Shown here: one piece after another, positions 8,192 through 16,179 of the stretch
How positions within the stretch are numbered: position 1 is the first letter of the stretch
Layout: every line of letters starts with the position of its first letter
Origin: AC-32 sp963765785
GTDB taxonomy: Bacteria > Actinomycetota > Thermoleophilia > Gaiellales > Gaiellaceae
DNA length: 64,000 bases
Direction: 5' to 3'
Assembly (NCBI GenBank): GCA_963765785.1
Contig: CAVXXW010000002.1
Span: 1 to 64,000, forward strand
Notes under the pieces: generated by a model
Seen by the model: the letters and a program-made list of their open reading frames with translations, nothing else
Database searches by the model: none
Told to the model about the DNA's origin: nothing
Program-made: the position numbers and the translations under genes

Positions 8192-9100
8192 GTGACCGCA
8201 GTCGTCGCGCTCGGCGGGAACGCGCTCATGCGGCCCGGCGAGCGGGGCACCGCCGCCGAGCAGCGCGCGAACCTGCGTGAGGCGGCCGCCGCGCTGCGGC
8301 CGCTGCTCGCCGAGCCCGAGCTCGTCGTCACGCACGGGAACGGGCCGCAGGTCGGCAACGAGCTGATCCGCCAGGAACGCGCGGTCGAGGAGGCCCCGCC
8401 GCTGCCGCTCTACCTCGCCGTGGCGCAGACCCAGGCCGAGATCGGCGCACTGATCGAGAGCGAGCTCGCGCCCGTCGCCGGCAGGCCGGTCGTGTGCCTG
8501 CTGACGCACGTGCTCGTCGCCGAGGACGATCCCGCGTTCGGCGACCCGACCAAGCCGGTCGGCCCGTTCTACGACGAGCAGCAGGTGCAGCAGCTCGAGC
8601 GCGAGCGCGGCTGGCAGGTCGTCCACGATGCCGGGCGCGGCTGGCGGCGCGTCGTCCCCTCGCCCGTGCCGCTCGAGGTGGTCGAGCTCGACGCGATCCG
8701 GTCGCTGCTCGCCTCCGGCACGATCGTCGTCGCCTGCGGCGGCGGCGGCATCCCCGCCACGCGCCGCGGCCAGCACCTGGCCGGGATCGACGCCGTGATC
8801 GACAAGGACCGCGCCTCCTCGCTGCTCGCCCGGGCGCTCGGCGCCGACCGCTTCGTGATCCTGACCGAGGTGCCGGCGGTGTACGCCGGTTTCGGAACCG
8901 ATGCCCAACAGGAGCTGCGGGAGCTCTCGGCAGACGAGGCGGAGGCGCTCGTCCCAGAACTTGCGGCAGGCTCGATGCGCCCGAAAGTCGAGGCGTCGGT
9001 CGAGTTCGTCCGCGCCACCGGCCACGACGCGCTGATCACCTCCCCCGCTGCCCTGGGCGTCGCGCTCGAGGGCCGCACCGGCACGCGCATCACGCCGTAG
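8192..9100 (+). CDS. arcC: Carbamate kinase
   Basis: 302 aa, GTG start. Family motifs are clear: VVALGGNALMRPGE at the N-terminus, THGNGPQVGNE, DPTKPVGPFYD, VACGGGGIP and AVIDKDRASSLLA, which form the ATP and carbamate sites of the amino-acid kinase fold. It interconverts ATP plus carbamate and ADP plus carbamoyl phosphate in the cytosol. No arginine deiminase or ornithine carbamoyltransferase gene is nearby. The only neighbour on the same strand is the cDPG-synthetase-type gene, so the physiological pathway is open. Confidence 0.95.
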   Translation: MTAVVALGGNALMRPGERGTAAEQRANLREAAAALRPLLAEPELVVTHGNGPQVGNELIRQERAVEEAPPLPLYLAVAQTQAEIGALIESELAPVAGRPVVCLLTHVLVAEDDPAFGDPTKPVGPFYDEQQVQQLERERGWQVVHDAGRGWRRVVPSPVPLEVVELDAIRSLLASGTIVVACGGGGIPATRRGQHLAGIDAVIDKDRASSLLARALGADRFVILTEVPAVYAGFGTDAQQELRELSADEAEALVPELAAGSMRPKVEASVEFVRATGHDALITSPAALGVALEGRTGTRITP

Positions 9101-9222
9101 GAGTCTTTGGCGTTCCGGCGGCTCAGCCGTCGATTCGTCAAAGGCTCCCGCCTTAGCCGAACCGTTCGCGCCCGCGCTGCGAACCAGGCTCGACAACCAC
9201 CGGGGTCGAGGAGGAAGAGCCC

Positions 9223-10728
9223 ATGCATGCTGCTGCACCACGGATTCCCAGAACGGTCGTCGTGGCCGCGGCGCTGGCACTCGCAGCGCTGGCGATCGCG
9301 GCGATCCTCACCCGCTTTCCCGGGCCGGGCACGGCCAGCGCGTCTAGCCACTCCGAGGCGCCGCTGATCAGCCAGGACCCGCGGGCGGACAACACCGACC
9401 TGTACGCGTTCGTCAGTCCGGACGACACGAGCACGGTCACGCTGATCGCGAACTACATCCCGCTCGAAGCGCCGGCCAGCGGGCCGAACTTCTACAGCTT
9501 CGACGACAGCGTCCTCTACCAGATCGGGATCGACCAGAACGGGGACGGCCGCGCCGACATCGGCTACCAGTTCCGCTTCACGACGCAGACGCGGAATGGC
9601 AACACGTTCCTCTACAACACCGGGCCGATCACCTCGCTGAGCGACCCGAACTGGAACCGGCCACAGACCTACAGCGTCACCCTCGTCCACTTCAACAAGA
9701 ACGGCAAGGCGAAGGACCCGGTCGTGCTGGGGAGCAACATCCCGACGCCGCCGGACAACATCGGCCCGCGCTCGACGCCGAACTACTCGGCCCTGGCGGC
9801 GTCCGCGGTCACGAACCTGCCCGGCGGGACCAAGGTCTTCGCCGGCCAGCGGGACGACCCGTTCTACGTCGACCTCGGCTCGATCTTCGACCTGGCCGGG
9901 CTGCGGCCGTTCAACCCGTTCCACCTGCTGCCGCTGCCGGCGGGGCCGGGCGTGGACGCGCTGCAGAACTACAACACACACTCGATCGTCATCCGTGCCC
10001 CGATCGCCCAGCTCGTGCAGGCACCGGCAGACACGATCGGCATCTACGCCAGCGCCGACCGTGAACGGACGACCGTGCTCCGCACGGACGGCACGAAGGA
10101 CGGTCACGGGCCGTGGGTGCAGGTATCCCGGCTCGGGAACCCGCTGATCAACGAGGTGCTGATCCCGCTCGGGCAGAAGGACTACTGGAACCGCGAGGAC
10201 CCCGGCGACGACAGCCAGTTCGCGCAGTTCTACGCGAAGCCCGAGGTCGCGCACCTCGAGAACCTGCTGTACGGCGCTCCTCCGGCCGGTCACGCCGGCG
10301 GCGCACTCGCGCCGATCGCCGAGACGGGCCGCAGCGACCTGCAGCAGATTCTGCTCACCGGCGTCCCCGGCCTGAACTTCACGGGCTCGACGCAGGCCGA
10401 CCTGCTGCGGTTGAACACGTCGATCAAGCCCGGTGCTAACGGCGCCTGCCCCGGCGGCACGGCCAGCTCGGCCGCGCCGGACCGCATGGGCGTCCTCGCG
10501 GGCGACCTCTGCGGCTACCCGAACGGCCGGCGGCTCGGCGACGACGTCGTCGACATCGACCTGCGCGCGATTGCGCAGGGCTACGGCTCGTTCCTGAACG
10601 GCGCGTTCGGGCTGCCGAACCTCAGCCCGAACAACCTCGTCGGCGACGGCGTCGACGCGAACGACGTGCCCTTGTCGGGCGCGTTCCCGTACGTCGCGAC
10701 CCCGCACCAGGGCTACGAGGTCCCCTAG
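9223..10728 (+). CDS. Secreted DUF4331 protein
   Basis: 501 aa with an N-terminal signal/anchor (TVVVAAALALAALAIAAIL). The DUF4331 signature SSHSEAPLISQDPRADNTDLYAFVSPD follows directly. Later blocks typical of the family are FYVDLGSIFDLAGLRPFNP, NYNTHSIVIRAPIAQL and FPYVATPHQGYE at the end. The biochemical role of DUF4331 is unknown. It is the first gene of a plus-strand cluster with a TPR protein, two nickel/cobalt-type transporters, an anti-sigma and a sigma factor, so a role in the envelope or in metal stress is plausible. Confidence 0.9.
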   Translation: MHAAAPRIPRTVVVAAALALAALAIAAILTRFPGPGTASASSHSEAPLISQDPRADNTDLYAFVSPDDTSTVTLIANYIPLEAPASGPNFYSFDDSVLYQIGIDQNGDGRADIGYQFRFTTQTRNGNTFLYNTGPITSLSDPNWNRPQTYSVTLVHFNKNGKAKDPVVLGSNIPTPPDNIGPRSTPNYSALAASAVTNLPGGTKVFAGQRDDPFYVDLGSIFDLAGLRPFNPFHLLPLPAGPGVDALQNYNTHSIVIRAPIAQLVQAPADTIGIYASADRERTTVLRTDGTKDGHGPWVQVSRLGNPLINEVLIPLGQKDYWNREDPGDDSQFAQFYAKPEVAHLENLLYGAPPAGHAGGALAPIAETGRSDLQQILLTGVPGLNFTGSTQADLLRLNTSIKPGANGACPGGTASSAAPDRMGVLAGDLCGYPNGRRLGDDVVDIDLRAIAQGYGSFLNGAFGLPNLSPNNLVGDGVDANDVPLSGAFPYVATPHQGYEVP

Positions 10729-10748
10729 GGCGAGACGGACGGACCCAC

Positions 10749-10785
10749 GGCGGAGAGGCTCGGCCAGCCGGCGGGCCTCTCCGCC
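10749..10785 (+). terminator. Strong hairpin after the DUF4331 gene
   Basis: GGCGGAGAGG and CCTCTCCGCC form a perfect 10-bp stem with a 17-nt loop between the DUF4331 stop and the TPR gene. There is no T-tract, so it may attenuate rather than fully terminate transcription. Confidence 0.5.
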
Positions 10786-10803
10786 CCGGCTGAAGGAGTT
10801 GGG

Positions 10804-12096
10804 ATGAAAGCTCGGAGATTGGTGTTCGGAGGAACGGCGGCGGGGCTGACAGCGCTCGCGCTACTCCTCGGCGGCACGCTGCGCGGCTCGCCGAGCGCGC
10901 AATCCGCCCCGGTCGTGTCGCCGCCGCCCGCCGCTGAGACGACGGTCGCGCAGATCGCAAAGCTCCAGGGTGCGCTGCGGGCGAACGTCGACGACGTGAA
11001 CGCCCTCGACGCGCTCGGCCTCGCGTACCAGCAGCGGGCGCGCGAGACCGGCGATCCGACCTACTACACGAAGTCCGACGAGGTGCTGAGCCGCGCGCTG
11101 CGCCTTTCGCCACGCGACCTGGTCGCGACCAGCGGGCTCGGCTCGCTCGCGCTCTCCCGGCACCGCTTCGGCGAGGCGCTCGCGCTCGGCCGCCGCGCGC
11201 GGGCGATCTCACCGACCACGGCGCGCAACTACGGCGTCATCGGCGACGCGCTCGTCGAGCTCGGGCGCTACCCCGCGGGCTTCCAGGCGTTCGACACGAT
11301 GGCCCGCCTGCGGCCCGACGTCTCGTCCTACTCGCGGGTCGCCCACGCACGCGTCCTGATCGGCGACGTCCGCGGCGCGTTCTCGGCGTGGCGGCTCGCG
11401 CTCGACGCGTCCCTCGGCCAGGGAGAGACCGAGGCGTGGACGCGGGTCCAGATGAGCAAGACGGCCCTCTCCGTCGGGCGGCCCGGCCCGGCGCTCGCTC
11501 AGGCCAACTCCGCGCTCCGAGCCTTCCCGGGCTACGCGCCGGCGTACGACGCGCTCGCCTGGGCCGAGTACGGCCACGGGCACCTGCACGTTGCGATCGC
11601 AGCCGAGCAGCAGGCCGTCGACCGGATTCCGCTGCCGCAGTACGTGTCGGTACTCGGCGACCTCCAGCGGGCGGCCGGCCAGATCGCCGAGGCACGCAGG
11701 CAGTACGCGTTGATCGGCGTGATCCAGCAGCTGCTCGTCGCGAACGGCGTGAAGACCGACCTCGAGACTGCGCTCTTCGACGTCGACCATGGCATCCGGC
11801 CGCGGGCCTCGCTCGCACTGGCGAGGCGCGCGCAGCGGGAGCGACCGTCCATTGACGGCGACGACGTCCTCGCTTGGGCGCTCGAGCGCACTGGGCATTG
11901 CCAAGAGGCCCTCGGCCACTCGAGACGGGCTCTACGGCTCGGGACGCTCGACGCGCTCAAGTTCTTCCACCGCGGCGCGATCGAGCAGTGCCTCGGCCAC
12001 CGGACCGCCGCGCGCAGCTGGTTCCGGCGCGCCCTCGCGCTGAACCCGCGGTTCTCGGTGCTCTGGGCTCCGGTGGCAAGGAAGGAGCTGCGATGA
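10804..12096 (+). CDS. Tetratricopeptide-repeat protein, exported
   Basis: 430 aa with a good ribosome site (GAAGGAG) and an N-terminal hydrophobic signal (TAAGLTALALLLGG). At least six TPR-like helical pairs can be seen, e.g. DALGLAYQQRARETGDPTYY, GSLALSRHRFGEALALGRRA, GVIGDALVELGRYPAGFQAF and HRGAIEQCLGHRTAARSWF. Such proteins act as scaffolds. It lies between DUF4331 and the nickel/cobalt-type transporters and overlaps the next gene by 4 bp (ATGA), so it is translationally coupled to it. Confidence 0.85.
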   Translation: MKARRLVFGGTAAGLTALALLLGGTLRGSPSAQSAPVVSPPPAAETTVAQIAKLQGALRANVDDVNALDALGLAYQQRARETGDPTYYTKSDEVLSRALRLSPRDLVATSGLGSLALSRHRFGEALALGRRARAISPTTARNYGVIGDALVELGRYPAGFQAFDTMARLRPDVSSYSRVAHARVLIGDVRGAFSAWRLALDASLGQGETEAWTRVQMSKTALSVGRPGPALAQANSALRAFPGYAPAYDALAWAEYGHGHLHVAIAAEQQAVDRIPLPQYVSVLGDLQRAAGQIAEARRQYALIGVIQQLLVANGVKTDLETALFDVDHGIRPRASLALARRAQRERPSIDGDDVLAWALERTGHCQEALGHSRRALRLGTLDALKFFHRGAIEQCLGHRTAARSWFRRALALNPRFSVLWAPVARKELR

Positions 12097-13391
12097 AGCG
12101 GGTCGCCCTCCTGCTCGCCGTCGTCGCCGCACTGCTGGCCCCTGCGGCGGCGTCCGCGCATCCGCTCGGCAATTTCACGATCAACCGCTTCAGCCGTGTG
12201 GAGGTCTCCGGACACCGGCTCTACGTGTTCTACGTGCTCGACTTGGCCGAGATCCCGACCTTCCAGGCCGGTCAAATCGACGCCCGCGCTTACGCGCGGA
12301 GGATCGCGGAGAACGCCCACCTGACCGTCGCGGGCCGCCCCGCACCACTGGTCGTACTCGGCCAGGCGCTGGCCCACCCGCCGGGCGCAGGCGGTCTGCG
12401 CACGACGCGGCTCGAGGTCGTGCTTGAGGGGCCGAGGATCGACGGGCCGGCACGCCTCGCTTACCACGACGCCAACTACGCCGACCGGATCGGCTGGAAG
12501 GAGATCGTGGTCGGCGCCCACACCCCGAGCCGCAGCGACGAGCTCCGTGCCTACCCGAAGGACATGCTCTCGAGCCCGCTCGACGTCACCTCGGCGACGG
12601 CGCAGGTGGCGCCGGGCCGCGGCCCGGACGCACCGCCAGCGCTCGCGCACGGCAAGCTGCTCCAGGCGCCCGACCGCGTCGCCGACGCCGGGTTCGCGTC
12701 GCTCGTCGGCCGCTCGCACCTGAGCCTGCTCGTGATCCTGGCCTCGCTCGCCGCCGCGATGTTCTGGGGCGCGGCGCACGCGCTCTCCCCCGGACACGGC
12801 AAGACGATCGTCACCGCGTACCTGGTCGGTCAGCGCGGCACGCCCAAGCACGCGGCGCTGCTCGGCCTGATCGTCACGGCCACGCACACGGTCGGCGTCT
12901 TCGCGCTTGGCCTCGTAACCCTCGCGCTCTCGCAGTTCATCGTGCCGGAGCACCTCTACCCGTGGCTGAACCTTGTCTCCGGACTGCTCGTCGTCGGGAT
13001 CGGCGCCTCGGTGCTGCGCGCCCGCTGGCGCCGCCGCCGGCAGCAGCACCGCCACCACCACCACCACCACGAGCAGTCGACGAGCCTCCGGTCGCTGCTC
13101 GCGGTCGGCGTCTCGGGCGGTCTCCTGCCCTGCCCGTCGGCGCTCGTAGTCCTGCTGGCCGCGATCTCTCTCCACCGCGTCGCGTTCGGCCTGCTCCTGA
13201 TCGTGGCCTTCAGCGCGGGCCTGGCACTGAGCATCACCGGGGTCGGCCTCGCCGCGGTCGTCGCGCGGAGCGCGTTCCGGCGCGCCACCTTCGAAGGCCC
13301 GCTGGTTCGGCTCTTGCCTGCGGCCAGCGCACTCGTCATCCTCGCGGCTGGGATCGCCATGACCCTCCGCGCCGTCCCGAAAGTGAGCTGA
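12093..13391 (+). CDS. NicO/RcnA-type nickel-cobalt transporter with periplasmic domain
   Basis: 432 aa. A signal peptide is followed by AHPLGNFTINRFSRVEV, the start of the extracytoplasmic domain found in NicO-family proteins (about residues 20-200). The membrane part begins at LSLLVILASLAAAMFWGAAH, with ALSPGHGKTIVTAYLVG (the family HxxxGH-type motif) and TATHTVGVFALG. A His-rich loop (RHHHHHHEQ) could bind metal. GGLLPCPSALVVLLAAI is a second family block. It probably exports Ni/Co across the membrane. Start chosen at the ATGA overlap with the TPR gene. Confidence 0.88.
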   Translation: MKRVALLLAVVAALLAPAAASAHPLGNFTINRFSRVEVSGHRLYVFYVLDLAEIPTFQAGQIDARAYARRIAENAHLTVAGRPAPLVVLGQALAHPPGAGGLRTTRLEVVLEGPRIDGPARLAYHDANYADRIGWKEIVVGAHTPSRSDELRAYPKDMLSSPLDVTSATAQVAPGRGPDAPPALAHGKLLQAPDRVADAGFASLVGRSHLSLLVILASLAAAMFWGAAHALSPGHGKTIVTAYLVGQRGTPKHAALLGLIVTATHTVGVFALGLVTLALSQFIVPEHLYPWLNLVSGLLVVGIGASVLRARWRRRRQQHRHHHHHHEQSTSLRSLLAVGVSGGLLPCPSALVVLLAAISLHRVAFGLLLIVAFSAGLALSITGVGLAAVVARSAFRRATFEGPLVRLLPAASALVILAAGIAMTLRAVPKVS

Positions 13392-13392
13392 C

Positions 13393-14082
13393 ATGTTCGG
13401 ACTCGACAGCTGGATCGCTTCCTTCTCCGACGGTGCGACGCTTGCGCTCGTCTGCCTCGTCGCGATCGTGCTCGGGCTGCGCCACGCGACCGACCCGGAC
13501 CACCTCGCCGCGGTCTCGACGCTGATCGCAGGCACCCAGGAGCGCGCTACGGGCGCCGCCGCCCGCCTCGGGCTCTCGTGGGGGCTCGGCCATGCGTCGA
13601 CGCTCTTCGCGTTCGGCCTTCCGATCGTGCTTTTCCAGCGCTACCTGCCGCACGCGGCGGAACAGGGAGCCGAAGTCGCGGTGGGCGTCGTGATCGCGCT
13701 GCTCGCGGTCTCCCTGCTCGTCCGCTGGCGGCGCGGGCAGCTCCAGCTCCACGGCCACGTCCACCCGCCGCGCCGTGCGCGCACGCCGTTCCAGGCGTTC
13801 GCCATCGGCCTCGTGCACGGGATGGGCGGCAGCGCCGGCGTCGGCGTCCTCCTGCTCGCGGCGATCCACGACCGCGGCCTCGCGATCGGCGCGCTCGCGC
13901 TGTTCGCCGCCTGCACGGCGCTGTCGATGGCGGTGCTCTCGAGCGGGCTCGGGTTCACGCTCGGTCGGGCGCGCGTGCGCAGCCTCTTCCCTTCGGTCGC
14001 GCCGGTCCTCGGCCTGCTCAGCCTCGGGTTCGGCGTCTGGTACGCGCTCGGGGCGCTGAACGTCGCTCCCTACTATTTCTAG
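13393..14082 (+). CDS. HoxN/NicO-superfamily membrane transporter
   Basis: 229 aa, mostly hydrophobic, about six membrane segments. LGLRHATDPDHLAAVSTL carries the HX4DH motif diagnostic of nickel/cobalt transporters of the HoxN/NixA/UreH type, and LVHGMGGSAGVGVLLLAAI is a second conserved block. It is shorter than NixA, closer to UreH-like proteins. The start is 1 bp after the stop of the preceding transporter. Metal specificity and direction cannot be told. Confidence 0.85.
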   Translation: MFGLDSWIASFSDGATLALVCLVAIVLGLRHATDPDHLAAVSTLIAGTQERATGAAARLGLSWGLGHASTLFAFGLPIVLFQRYLPHAAEQGAEVAVGVVIALLAVSLLVRWRRGQLQLHGHVHPPRRARTPFQAFAIGLVHGMGGSAGVGVLLLAAIHDRGLAIGALALFAACTALSMAVLSSGLGFTLGRARVRSLFPSVAPVLGLLSLGFGVWYALGALNVAPYYF

Positions 14083-14742
14083 ATGACCGACCCCCACTCC
14101 CTCGTCGCGCCATACGCTTTGGACGCACTCGACCGGCAGGAGGAGCGGGAGTTCGAAGAGCACCTCGCCACGTGCGAGTCGTGCCGCAAGGAGCTCGCGC
14201 GCCTGCGCGAGACGGCCGCGAGCCTCGCCTATGCCGCGCCCGGCGCGGCGCCGCCGCCGGCGCTCAAGGAGCGGATCCTCGACCAGGCCCGCGCGGAGCG
14301 GCCGAACGTCGTCTCGCTCCCGCGCAGGCGCAGCTGGACCGCGCCGCTCGCCGCGGCTGCCGCGGTTGCCGCCGCCGCGGCGATCGGCTTGGGCGTTTGG
14401 GGCGCGACCCGTCCAACGGGAAGCGACCCGTTCGCGTCCGTGCTGGCCAAGCCCGGCGCGCGGCTCCTGCCGATGGGCGACCGCGGCGCCCTGGCGGTCG
14501 CGCCGGACGGCAGCGCCGCGATCGCGCTGAGCGGGGCCGACGCGCCCGTCGGCAAGACCTACGAGGCCTGGGTGATACGAAACGGCACGGCGCAGCGTGC
14601 CGGCCTGCTCTCCGGGTCATCGACGCTGCGGATCCAGCGGCCGGTGCGGAAGGGCGAGGTGGTCGCGGTGACCCTCGAGCGCGCCGGCGGCGTCGACCAG
14701 CCGACGACTCCGCCCCTCGCACAGACGAAGGCGCTCTCGTGA
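14083..14742 (+). CDS. Zinc-type anti-sigma factor (RskA-like)
   Basis: 219 aa. The N-terminal cytoplasmic zinc-binding helix bundle contains EEHLATCESCRKELARL (HxxxCxxC anti-sigma motif, residues about 28-42). A single membrane helix (PLAAAAAVAAAAAIGLGVW) follows near residue 90, then an RskA-like extracytoplasmic domain (GKTYEAWVIRNGTAQRAGLL). It should hold the downstream ECF sigma factor inactive at the membrane. The gene order is anti-sigma first, then sigma, overlapping by 4 bp (GTGA). No intergenic gap separates it from the transporter gene. Confidence 0.9.
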   Translation: MTDPHSLVAPYALDALDRQEEREFEEHLATCESCRKELARLRETAASLAYAAPGAAPPPALKERILDQARAERPNVVSLPRRRSWTAPLAAAAAVAAAAAIGLGVWGATRPTGSDPFASVLAKPGARLLPMGDRGALAVAPDGSAAIALSGADAPVGKTYEAWVIRNGTAQRAGLLSGSSTLRIQRPVRKGEVVAVTLERAGGVDQPTTPPLAQTKALS

Positions 14743-15344
14743 CGCTGCTGACCGCCCCGCCACCGCCCGCGACGCGGGGCCTCGCGCACCTCTCGGACGA
14801 GGCGCTGCTCTCGCTCGTCGCAGCGTCCGACGACGACGCGCTCGCCGAGCTCTATGACCGCTTCGGCCGCGTCGCGTACGGCCTCGCGCTCCGCGTCCTC
14901 CGCGACGAGGCGCTGGCCCAGGACGCCGTGCAGGAAGCGTTCCTGGGCGTCTGGCGAAGCGCCGACCGCTTCCTCGCCGAGCGCGCCAAGGCGAGCACGT
15001 GGATCCTGACGCTCGTCCACCGCCGCGCCGTCGACCTCGTCCGCCGCGAGGACCGCCGCCGAGGCGAGCCGCTTGAGAGCGCGCCCGAGCCCGCCGCGCC
15101 CGAGACGACCGAGGGCGAGGCGACGCTCGGCTTCCAGCGGCGCCTGGTGCAGAAGGCGCTCTCGCAGCTCTCGCCCGAACAGCGCCAGGCGCTCGAGCTC
15201 GGCTACTACGGCGGCCTGACGCAGAGCGAGCTCGCCGAACAGCTCGGCCAGCCGCTCGGGACGATCAAGAGCCGCATGTTCTCGGGCCTCTCGCGGCTGC
15301 GCAACCTGCTCGCCGAGGCCGGGCTCGAACAATCGTATCCCTAG
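14739..15344 (+). CDS. ECF RNA polymerase sigma factor (SigK-like)
   Basis: 201 aa from the GTG overlapping the anti-sigma stop. Region 2 is visible as LAELYDRFGRVAYGLALRVL and DAVQEAFLGVWR. Region 4 is LSPEQRQALELGYYGGLTQ followed by LAEQLGQPLGTIKSRMFSGL, the -35-binding helix-turn-helix. Coupled translation with its own anti-sigma suggests a membrane-signal-controlled regulon, probably including this DUF4331/TPR/transporter cluster. The open frame runs far upstream, but only this part resembles a sigma factor. Confidence 0.92.
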   Translation: MTLLTAPPPPATRGLAHLSDEALLSLVAASDDDALAELYDRFGRVAYGLALRVLRDEALAQDAVQEAFLGVWRSADRFLAERAKASTWILTLVHRRAVDLVRREDRRRGEPLESAPEPAAPETTEGEATLGFQRRLVQKALSQLSPEQRQALELGYYGGLTQSELAEQLGQPLGTIKSRMFSGLSRLRNLLAEAGLEQSYP

Positions 15345-15359
15345 GATCTCTGTGACCCG

Positions 15360-15455
15360 ATGAGCTCCGGAGCGCTCACGGCGATCGCGATCGCGGCCGG
15401 CGTGGTCGGTTTGATCGTGATCGTCATCTTCCTCGTCGTCGGCCCGCGCGATTGA
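15360..15455 (+). CDS. 31-aa single-helix membrane peptide
   Basis: ATG at 15360 encodes MSSGALTAIAIAAGVVGLIV and continues IVIFLVVGPRD before TGA: one membrane helix and a short polar end. It begins 15 bp after the sigma-factor stop. No family is recognised. The compact hydrophobic design makes a real small membrane protein plausible, but it could be chance. Confidence 0.4.
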   Translation: MSSGALTAIAIAAGVVGLIVIVIFLVVGPRD

Positions 15456-15490
15456 GGAATGTCCACGGCACACGAATCGTTTACAAAGGC

Positions 15491-15733
15491 ATGAAAACAC
15501 TGGACGAGATCCGGAACGAGCTGGACCAGGCGACCGAGCGTCGCTCGGAGCTCTGGCAGCTGCTCTCGGACGGCCACGACGCCGCACTTTCGGACGAGCT
15601 CCACGAGCTCGAAGACCGGATCGCCACGCTCTGGGACGAGCAGCGCACGCTGAAGGCCCAGCAGCGCTTCGGCGACCGCGACGAGATCATCAAGCGAGCC
15701 CGCCACGAGGAGCGCCTGGCAAGGGCCGCATAA
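15491..15733 (+). CDS. 80-aa helical/coiled-coil protein
   Basis: Starts MKTLDEIRNELDQATERRSE after an AAAGG ribosome site and is almost entirely charged amphipathic helix (LHELEDRIATLWDEQRTLKA). Two antiparallel helices are likely. No family recognised. A strong terminator hairpin follows at 15763. Confidence 0.7.
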   Translation: MKTLDEIRNELDQATERRSELWQLLSDGHDAALSDELHELEDRIATLWDEQRTLKAQQRFGDRDEIIKRARHEERLARAA

Positions 15734-15762
15734 GTCCGGGGCCTTCCTTCCCCGTGAACCGA

Positions 15763-15790
15763 GAAGCCGGCGGCTGGCCCCGCCGGCTTC
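15763..15790. terminator. Bidirectional hairpin terminator
   Basis: GAAGCCGGCGG and CCGCCGGCTTC form a perfect 11-bp stem with a 6-nt loop, between two convergent small genes. There is no clear T-run, as often in high-GC actinobacteria. Confidence 0.75.
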
Positions 15791-15803
15791 GTCGTTGTCG
15801 AGG

Positions 15804-15965
15804 CTATTCGAGGTGCGGGCTTTCGCCGCGCCTGCGTCCGGTGCGGGGATCGCGGAACTGGTCGACGTGGTGGGCAAACGGGCTGAGCTCGTAGAGCGCC
15901 CACAGCCCGACGAGCGCCCCGCCCACGACGACGGCGAAGACGATAACGATGAAGAAGATGCTCAT
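15804..15965 (-). CDS. 53-aa single-pass membrane protein
   Basis: The frame is open upstream, but the start MSIFFIVIVFAVVVGGALVG at 15965 has a good ribosome site (GGGAGG) and gives one membrane helix followed by a polar tail (YELSPFAHHVDQFRDPRTGR). No family recognised. Confidence 0.6.
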   Translation of the reverse strand: MSIFFIVIVFAVVVGGALVGLWALYELSPFAHHVDQFRDPRTGRRRGESPHLE

Positions 15966-16106
15966 CCTCGGCCTCCCTTCGGCGAGACTTGAAGCTTCGC
16001 CGCGAACGGTCGGGGCGCCATCGGTGGCTTCACGGAACGTGCGGTTCGAAACTACTGACCGCCGAGGCGGCCGGCCGGCTGCGATTGGCTCTACCATGCG
16101 CCGTAC

Positions 16107-16179
16107 GGGGCGTTAGCTCAGCTGGGAGAGCGCCGGCTTTGCAAGCCGGAGGTCACCGGTTCGATCCCGGTACGCTCCA
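16107..16179 (+). tRNA. tRNA-Ala (TGC anticodon)
   Basis: A complete cloverleaf can be drawn. The acceptor GGGGCGT pairs with ACGCTCC (one G-T pair), the D arm is GCTCAGCTGGGAGAGC, the anticodon arm GCCGGCTTTGCAAGCCGG has the TGC anticodon, and the T arm is CCGGTTCGATCCCGG. The discriminator base is A and CCA is not fully encoded. It is the integration target of the adjacent element: everything from the anticodon arm to the 3' end (16135 onward) is repeated at 22329. Confidence 0.97.

Noticed and set aside
11532..13535. 667-codon minus-strand ORF opposite the TPR and transporter genes
   Set aside because: Composition is that of an antisense shadow; the plus frames contain TPR and NicO motifs and overlapping starts.
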